Shown in pieces: positions 4,293 to 8,351 of a stretch of 8,351 bases of DNA. Position 1 is the stretch's first letter, and each line of letters begins with the position of its first letter. Origin of the DNA: Microbacterium sp. (GTDB lineage Bacteria; Actinomycetota; Actinomycetes; Actinomycetales; Microbacteriaceae); the NCBI RefSeq assembly GCF_003248605.1, contig NZ_QFPF01000110.1, forward strand, positions 1 to 8,351, read 5' to 3'. The notes beneath the pieces are model-generated. The model ran no database searches. It worked only from the letters and a program-made list of their open reading frames with translations, and was not told the origin of the DNA. Position numbers and translations under genes: made by a program.

Positions 4293-4775
4293 GGATTCCT
4301 TTCGGGTAGGTGTGGCCGGGGCTCCCGGCCATCGGGCGCCGCGGGCGGCCAGCCAGGCGTGCGGGTCCAGACGGTCCGGTCCCGGCGGGGACCAGACGTA
4401 ACGGTGATGTTCGAAGTGGACGTGCGGGGCGACGCCGCCGTTGGTGGCCGAGGAGGGATTGACCCGGGCGACGCGCTGCCCGGCGCGGACGGTGTCGCCG
4501 ACGGCGACTTCGCGGATGATGTGGCCGAGGACGCTGACTCCGCCGCCGGCGTCGGTTGGGTGGTCGATGACGATCCATCCGGCGGGGTCTGGGCCACCGA
4601 AGCCGCTGGCGGGTCCGGCCATGATGACGGTTCCGGCTTGCGGGGCGTAGACGGCGTTGCCGCCGGAGCCTCCGGCGCGGCCGTAATCGGTGCCCCAGTG
4701 GTAGCCGCCAGCTCGGGGCCCGAATGGGCTGGTGACGTGAGCGCCCTGGCTGAGTGGGTAGAAGTAGTCGGCCAT
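3495..4775 (-). CDS. Two-enzyme endolysin: M23 peptidase plus N-acetylmuramoyl-L-alanine amidase
   Basis: A 426-residue peptidoglycan hydrolase. Residues 1-145 form an M23-type zinc endopeptidase with H26 and D30 (HWGTD), a GH pair at 84-85, and PHVHFE with H118 and H120. Residues about 180-335 form an amidase_2-type domain: H190 (LCIHTFE), SYHLVIDRNGRI (215-226), H306 (CGHDDIS) and D320 (THWDPGPNFP) are the expected zinc ligands and neighbours. A proline-rich linker (341-358) leads to a 64-residue C-terminal helical segment that may bind wall or oligomerise. It would cut stem-peptide cross-links and the glycan-peptide bond. There is no signal peptide, so export depends on the downstream holin. 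ATG 4775 follows GGAAAGGAG. Unusually, M162 and M363 each follow their own good ribosome binding site at the module joints, so the gene may be a fusion of three cistrons or may yield nested products. Confidence 0.9.
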   Translation of the reverse strand: MADYFYPLSQGAHVTSPFGPRAGGYHWGTDYGRAGGSGGNAVYAPQAGTVIMAGPASGFGGPDPAGWIVIDHPTDAGGGVSVLGHIIREVAVGDTVRAGQRVARVNPSSATNGGVAPHVHFEHHRYVWSPPGPDRLDPHAWLAARGARWPGAPATPTRKESMNALTADIDLLTPNDDGRATKPRNLLCIHTFEDDGTWSADRMAKYQQSPAAGGSYHLVIDRNGRIARENDDAFIPWAAMFTGNRVAFHFSLSGKASWTRQQWLARPKQIDALAKVLAAYSKAKGIPLIRRGPQDVRAGKWGVCGHDDISKAFGESTHWDPGPNFPFDVVIDKAKAILAGPKPAPAPPSDPAPRPIPPKETLMPTTLDTVLPSLVDGSTFEAPLATFIRTADKQAYEANQRLARFEAKLDRILDAIGEKPDLKPGQ

Positions 4776-4800
4776 CGGTCTCCTTTCCTTGGTGCATGAG

Positions 4801-4859
4801 GAAACCCCGCACCGGGCGGTGCGGGGTTCGTGCGGTTAGGTACGGGGTTCGTGCGGTTA
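4801..4859. repeat. Hairpin and tandem repeat between tail and lysis genes
   Basis: AACCCCGCACC (4803-4813) pairs perfectly with GGTGCGGGGTT (4818-4828) over a 4-base loop. Beside it, CGGGGTTCGTGCGGTTA occurs twice (4822-4838 and 4843-4859), 21 bases apart, the first copy overlapping the right stem. On the minus strand the stem is followed by only TTTCC, so termination would be weak. It lies 28 bases upstream of the endolysin ATG and is the only clear gap in the late operon, so it may act as a partial terminator, RNA stabiliser or control point for lysis expression. Confidence 0.55.
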
Positions 4860-4881
4860 TGGGAGTGCTTCCCGTTTGTGG

Positions 4882-5586
4882 CTAAGCGCTGCTGCGGAAT
4901 CTGATCCAGACGGAGCCCGCACCACCGGCCGCGCCGGCGGTCGCCCCACCGAAGGTGCCGCCGCGCCCACCGCCGCCACCGCCACCTGGTGACCAACCGG
5001 CCTGCCCGCGCCCACCGCCAGCACCACCGGGAAACTCCATCCCGAATCGGCTGACGTCTCCGGCGGCCTGGCCTGTGGCGTCACCGTAGGAGCTGCCACC
5101 GAGTCCACCTTGCGAGGAGACGGAAGGCCCCAAGTCGAACCCGTAAGAAACCTTCGACTCAGCACCGGGGTTCCCTGCGTTGCCGGCAGATCCCCCGGCG
5201 CCTCCCTTCCCGACCCTGACCTGGAAGGAGTTGAGGAAGTCCCCCTCGGACTTCGTCAGAGCGATGGTTCCCGTTTGCCAGGTAGCGGCGCGGCCTCCTT
5301 GGCCGTCGCGGTTGAAGCCGCCGTCACCGCCGTGCCCGCCGCCGCCACCACCGATGGCGATCACGTCGACCGCGACAGCCCACCACGGAACCCGCGGGGT
5401 GAACCGAACCTGATTACCGCTGGCGATGCCTCCTGTCGCACCGACGGTGAACAGGTACTCCTCGGTGCGGCCCTCCGGTGGGAAAATGCGTTCTGCACCG
5501 ACGTAGACACCCAGGACTCGGCCCATCCGCGTCCCGTCGGGAAACGTGATCTGACGGACTTCGCGATCACCCACGTAAATCGACAT
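4882..5586 (-). CDS. Glycine-rich minor tail / tail-tip protein
   Basis: A 234-residue protein with a short N-terminal region (about 1-75, including DREVRQITFPDGTRMGRVLGVYVG) and a glycine-rich remainder. Gly clusters occur at 79-90, 125-142, 159-170, 187-198 and 200-211, and the chain ends GGAGSVWIRFRSSA. Gly-rich proteins of this kind are common as the last gene of the tail module in actinophages. In some phage adhesins, glycine runs pack as polyglycine II helices at the fibre tip and bind receptor. A tip or receptor-binding role is inferred from composition and from position directly downstream of the fibre gene. ATG 5586 overlaps the fibre TGA by one base (TGATG). The ribosome binding site is weak (a run of G), which suggests translational coupling. 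A 106-base gap follows before the endolysin. Confidence 0.75.
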   Translation of the reverse strand: MSIYVGDREVRQITFPDGTRMGRVLGVYVGAERIFPPEGRTEEYLFTVGATGGIASGNQVRFTPRVPWWAVAVDVIAIGGGGGGHGGDGGFNRDGQGGRAATWQTGTIALTKSEGDFLNSFQVRVGKGGAGGSAGNAGNPGAESKVSYGFDLGPSVSSQGGLGGSSYGDATGQAAGDVSRFGMEFPGGAGGGRGQAGWSPGGGGGGGRGGTFGGATAGAAGGAGSVWIRFRSSA

Positions 5587-6950
5587 CAGTCCGCCCCCAC
5601 CACAAACGTGATCTGGTTGGAAGGCGTTGTTCCGCCCTCCGGCGGGGTCGACTGGACCACGACAGTGTAGTCGCCGACGACGCGGTTTGCGAGGGCAGTT
5701 TGGATCGCCGCGATCGCCTCCCCCTTGGTCTGCATCGCCGCAGCCAACTCGTGGATGGTGTCCAGATTCGACGGGGCCGAGCCGACGAGCTCCGCAATCT
5801 TCTCCGACGCCGCGATTTGTGCGGCAGCCGCCGCCGTCGTCGACGCCGCCCTCGCGGACTCAGACGCGGACGTCGCCGACTCCGAGGCCACCGACTCCGA
5901 AGCCGCCGCACGCGATGCCGCCTCCGCCGCACCATCCGCGTGCGCTGCGATGGACCCGACGGCTTCGGTCGCTGCCTGCGAAGCAGCGCTTGCCTCTCCC
6001 GCCGCCGTTGTCGCAGTCGATGCCGACTGGGCCGCGTCGGCGGCCGAAGCTTCTGCGGCATCGCGTGCCGTTTCGGCACGGTCGGCGTCGCCGGCGACGG
6101 CAGCGCGGACCGTGGCCGCACCGTCATCGACAACGGCCTGCACCCGGGACTGGGCCGACTGGGCCGTCGACGCGGCGGTCTCCGCGCGAGACGCGGCGTC
6201 AGCCGCGGTCGCCTCAGAGGTCGCGGCGCGGGCAGCATCTGCACCCGCATCAGAGGCGACACCGTCAAGGTACGCCTTCAGATCGCCCCCTTCGCTCAGG
6301 GAATTGCTCACCGATGTCGCCGACGCCGCCGCGGCTTTCGCTTCGTCGCGGGCGGAGACCGCCGCCAACTGGGCGGCACCGGCAGTCGCCGCAGACGACG
6401 TCGCCGAGGCGGCCGCTTCCGTCGCGGTCTCTGCGGAGCTTGCCGCCTCATCGCGGGAGGCCTCGACGGCGGTCCTCGCTTCGGCGGTGGCGGTGATGTC
6501 GGTTTGCAGCTGCGTGCGTACCGCCGCCGCACCGTCGGCGACGACCGCGTCGACATGCGTCGCCGACGCTTCCGCACGGGAAGCACTGGACTCAGCCGCG
6601 GCCGCCGACCTGGCGGCCTCCGCCGACGCCGCCTGCGCCTGGCCAACGACAACCGGCGTGTATTCAACCTGAGCATCGATCAGCGTAAAAAGGTCGTGGG
6701 TGCCCGTTTCCGGCAAATGCAGCTCCCACCACTTATGCACACCCATGGCGTTGAGCTCCACTCGGACCGGGCCCGGATCAAGCTCTGGAGACGTGAACCC
6801 GCCGCCGACAAGATTGAGCACGTGCCGCTCCTCCGTCACCATCTCCCCCCGCCCATCATGGGCCGGCCTGGTCGTCGTCGATGACACCGTGACGGTGCCC
6901 TGTGACGCTCGGCGTGCAATATCTCGAAAGAAGCCTGTCAAGATCGTCAT
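5586..6950 (-). CDS. Tail fibre with long Ala-rich coiled coil
   Basis: A 454-residue protein in three parts. Residues 1-100 look beta-rich (TVTVSSTTTRP, HVLNLVGGGF, WWELHLPETGTHDLF) and would attach to the tail. Residues about 101-385 are low-complexity, dominated by A, S, E, T and D, and should form a long trimeric alpha-helical stalk. Within it a module starting VxAVVxDGAAxVR occurs at 133 and again at 270, so the stalk grew by duplication. Residues about 381-420 (SEKIAELVGS, SNLDTIHELAAAM) resemble the phage tail-fibre repeat, and the end (VVGDYTVVVQST) is a short beta region. The start overlaps the upstream stop as ATGA, with GGAGGAGGAA ahead. It is probably the host-recognition fibre, with the Gly-rich protein next to it as tip partner. 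The antisense strand carries long spurious ORFs caused by the biased composition. Confidence 0.85.
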   Translation of the reverse strand: MTILTGFFRDIARRASQGTVTVSSTTTRPAHDGRGEMVTEERHVLNLVGGGFTSPELDPGPVRVELNAMGVHKWWELHLPETGTHDLFTLIDAQVEYTPVVVGQAQAASAEAARSAAAAESSASRAEASATHVDAVVADGAAAVRTQLQTDITATAEARTAVEASRDEAASSAETATEAAASATSSAATAGAAQLAAVSARDEAKAAAASATSVSNSLSEGGDLKAYLDGVASDAGADAARAATSEATAADAASRAETAASTAQSAQSRVQAVVDDGAATVRAAVAGDADRAETARDAAEASAADAAQSASTATTAAGEASAASQAATEAVGSIAAHADGAAEAASRAAASESVASESATSASESARAASTTAAAAAQIAASEKIAELVGSAPSNLDTIHELAAAMQTKGEAIAAIQTALANRVVGDYTVVVQSTPPEGGTTPSNQITFVVGAD

Positions 6951-7741
6951 GGCTCTACTTCCTCCTCCGGAGGCGTCTCCGGGATATACGAATCTTCGGC
7001 CCCGGTTCCACCAACATCGGTGCGACGGGAGATGTGCTGAACCTTCAGACGTGTGTTCGCCGGGCCGCCAAGCAGCTCGCGAGATCCATGGATCCAGCTG
7101 ATTTCAACCTTGACCACATAGCCGGCTTCCGGGACGACGACTGACGAGACAATTACGTCGGTCTCACGTCGTGTGTTCCACTTGAATCCGACTTGCTCGG
7201 AAAACTGCGTTCCGTCCGGCGCGTAGACGCGGATTCGCCAGTCCACGCGTCCCGATCCGACGTTGAGGGCGTTCCCACCGATGGCAAGCTGCGCGTGCAA
7301 ATCCCACAGGCCCTTGTCCTTCAGTCGGATCCCACCATCGTGAAGCTCACAGCCTCTCATCGGCCCGATCTGTTTGTTGAAGGGCATCGTTCCGTAGTTG
7401 GTCCCGAACTGGAGAAACCCTCCGACGGGATCCATGTACACGCTGCCGTAGTCGACCAGCGGGGACAGGAGGTCAAGGCGGGTGTTCAGGGCCAGTTGCC
7501 CGTCCTGGAAGGCCTGGGCGGCAACCTCGAATCCAGGACGGATTTTCCCCCGGAACAGGTCAGCGATTCCATCGAGGAGCCCGTCGATGAACCAGCCACG
7601 GGCATTTGTGACGGCGCCCTGCAGTTCGTCGCGAACCTTTCGTTTCGCGGCCTCATCGGCCTCGAACAGCTGCCGGATCTGCGCGTAGCTCAACGTCCCC
7701 GGAGGGACGACCGGATCAGACGGAGGCGTCGGAGTGCTCAT
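6947..7741 (-). CDS. Tail-associated protein, probably minor tail protein
   Basis: A 264-residue protein. A proline-rich start (PTPPSDPVVPPG) is followed by a helical region (about 18-60) with an amphipathic stretch (GWFIDGLLDGIADLFRG), a middle part rich in G, F and Y (FLQFGTNYGTM), and a beta-rich domain about 130-240 (GGIRLKDKGLWDLHAQLAI, VDWRIRVYAPDG, YVVKVEISWIHGS) that could be a jelly-roll or other beta-sandwich. The tail after 240 is acidic and proline-rich. I do not recognise a named family. Its place just upstream of the fibre in a string of overlapping genes, and the beta-sandwich look, suggest a baseplate or minor tail protein. It overlaps both neighbours by 4 bases (ATGA), and its ribosome binding site is GGAGGAGGAA inside the previous gene. 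Confidence 0.65.
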   Translation of the reverse strand: MSTPTPPSDPVVPPGTLSYAQIRQLFEADEAAKRKVRDELQGAVTNARGWFIDGLLDGIADLFRGKIRPGFEVAAQAFQDGQLALNTRLDLLSPLVDYGSVYMDPVGGFLQFGTNYGTMPFNKQIGPMRGCELHDGGIRLKDKGLWDLHAQLAIGGNALNVGSGRVDWRIRVYAPDGTQFSEQVGFKWNTRRETDVIVSSVVVPEAGYVVKVEISWIHGSRELLGGPANTRLKVQHISRRTDVGGTGAEDSYIPETPPEEEVEP

Positions 7742-8124
7742 GGTTCCTCCTCCCCCAGCAGCTTGCGCAGTTGTGCGCGCTGCTCGGCGGACAGCAGATT
7801 CAGGAGCGTCTTCGCGTCATCATCCGGCGCCTGCGCGACGTCGCTCGCCTCGACAGGCGGCACGCCCGGCGCCGGGCCTTTCACCCAGCGACCGGCACCA
7901 GCCTCAAGGATCGAGGCGCCGGGACGCGGTGGGATGTACCACTGCTGCTGCAACTCCGGATGAAATCGAAGACCGCAAGCCACCAAGTGATCAGCGATGA
8001 GCTTCATCTCTTCGAGACGAAGAAGCAGCGGAGCATCGAGGAGATGCCCGGGGTTGACCAGCGTCCACAAGACCTGATCACGCAGGTTGTTCATGTCGAG
8101 GTTCGATTGCAACGGAATGGGCAT
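7738..8124 (-). CDS. DUF2744-like phage protein (phage gene 29 family)
   Basis: A 128-residue protein beginning MPIPLQSNLDMNNLRDQVLW. The pattern of an opening MPIP, an acidic DQVLWTLVN helix, GAP-like DAPLLL, then HLVACGLRFHPELQQQWYIPP resembles the DUF2744 / phage gene 29 family of actinophage tail regions, as I recall it; the family has no established function. The C-terminal part is a linker (GPAPGVPPVEASDV) and a short charged helix (SAEQRAQLRKLLGEEEP). ATG 8124 is preferred over the longer frame to 8184 because it forms TAATG with the upstream stop and has AAGGAC upstream. The stop overlaps the next gene by 4 bases. Placement in the tail operon suggests a structural or assembly role. 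Confidence 0.65.
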   Translation of the reverse strand: MPIPLQSNLDMNNLRDQVLWTLVNPGHLLDAPLLLRLEEMKLIADHLVACGLRFHPELQQQWYIPPRPGASILEAGAGRWVKGPAPGVPPVEASDVAQAPDDDAKTLLNLLSAEQRAQLRKLLGEEEP

Positions 8125-8351
8125 TACATCAGTCCTTGTCGTTGGAGATCCTTGGCGACACTTCCCGCGAGCTTGATCGCCCACTCGACCGGATCACGGC
8201 GGGGGAACTCGCCGATGGTCACGGCATAGTGATGCGGCTCATCGGCGGCCCAAGCAAGCGTCACCCGAGTGGCCTGGCCGGTCTCGATCCGGCCATCGCG
8301 GCTGAGCAATGACTCATGGCCGATCCGATCGCCGTAGTGCCAGTGCCCCTC
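8124..8351 (-). CDS. 3' part of an unidentified tail-region gene (5' end outside window)
   Basis: The frame is open from the right edge to TAA 8124-8126 and gives 75 residues beginning EGHWHYGDRIGHESLLSRDG. A TTG at 8309 could be read as a start, but nothing favours it, and the frame continues upstream, so I treat the gene as cut by the window. Visible features are a beta-like segment (ATRVTLAWAADEPHHYAVTIGEF), then PVEWAIKLAGSVAKDLQRQGL as a helix. The order, a strand with DPxxYAV-like spacing and then VEW plus helix, faintly recalls SsgA-like proteins, but too little is visible for a call. It ends in a one-base overlap with the DUF2744-like gene and belongs to the same operon. Confidence 0.6.
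   Translation of the reverse strand, partial: EGHWHYGDRIGHESLLSRDGRIETGQATRVTLAWAADEPHHYAVTIGEFPRRDPVEWAIKLAGSVAKDLQRQGLM

Noticed and set aside
3598..4799. Long + strand open frames opposite the endolysin gene
   Set aside because: The minus strand encodes a clear M23 plus amidase enzyme with catalytic motifs; the + strand frames are GC-driven shadows.
5627..6884. Several long + strand open frames opposite the tail-fibre gene
   Set aside because: They mirror the Ala-rich low-complexity gene on the other strand and translate to Arg/Pro-rich or Ala/Ser-rich nonsense, with no proper start sites and no family features.
7738..8184. Longer version of the DUF2744-like gene starting at 8184
   Set aside because: It would overlap the upstream gene by about 60 bases, while ATG 8124 has the TAATG junction, an AAGGAC signal and the family-like opening MPIP.

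Overview
The window looks like part of a temperate actinobacteriophage genome. The DNA is GC-rich, with long spurious ORFs on the antisense of real genes. The families fit a tailed siphovirus of a mycolic-acid actinobacterium; Corynebacterium, Gordonia or Dietzia relatives are my guess and are not proven. Two gene blocks converge on an attachment site: a short rightward lysogeny block (about 1-2131) and a tightly packed leftward late block (8351 down to 2499).

The rightward block has the possible tail of an upstream gene, an ImmA/IrrE-type metallopeptidase, a small two-segment membrane protein, a 177-base gap, and a complete tyrosine integrase with R-K-H-R-H-Y catalytic residues. Codon choice changes abruptly inside the integrase at the border between its DNA-binding half and its catalytic domain.

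Bases 2132-2498 hold no gene but are dense with signals. Two GTGAGCCAAAA repeats lie directly after the integrase stop, and two more plus a degenerate third lie about 200 bases further on. These look like integrase arm sites on both sides of a core. Between them is a sequence very like the 3' end of an actinobacterial tRNA-Asn, followed by a strong intrinsic terminator. A second hairpin precedes the core, and a third closes the opposing late operon. Because arms are present on both sides and phage genes flank both sides, this attP appears intact, so the DNA is probably a free or circular phage form rather than an integrated prophage.

The leftward block reads, in transcription order: a 5'-cut protein at the right edge, a DUF2744-like (phage gene 29) protein, a tail-associated protein with a beta-rich half, an Ala-rich coiled-coil tail fibre, a Gly-rich probable tail-tip protein, a two-enzyme endolysin (M23 peptidase plus amidase), a holin, and a membrane-anchored coiled-coil protein. 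The five tail-side genes overlap by 1-4 bases, then there is a 106-base gap with a hairpin before the lysis cassette.

The most unusual feature is the endolysin. Its reading frame contains two internal in-frame ATG codons, each behind a good ribosome binding site and each exactly at a module boundary. It could therefore make three nested products: the full enzyme, a free amidase, and a 64-residue C-terminal piece.
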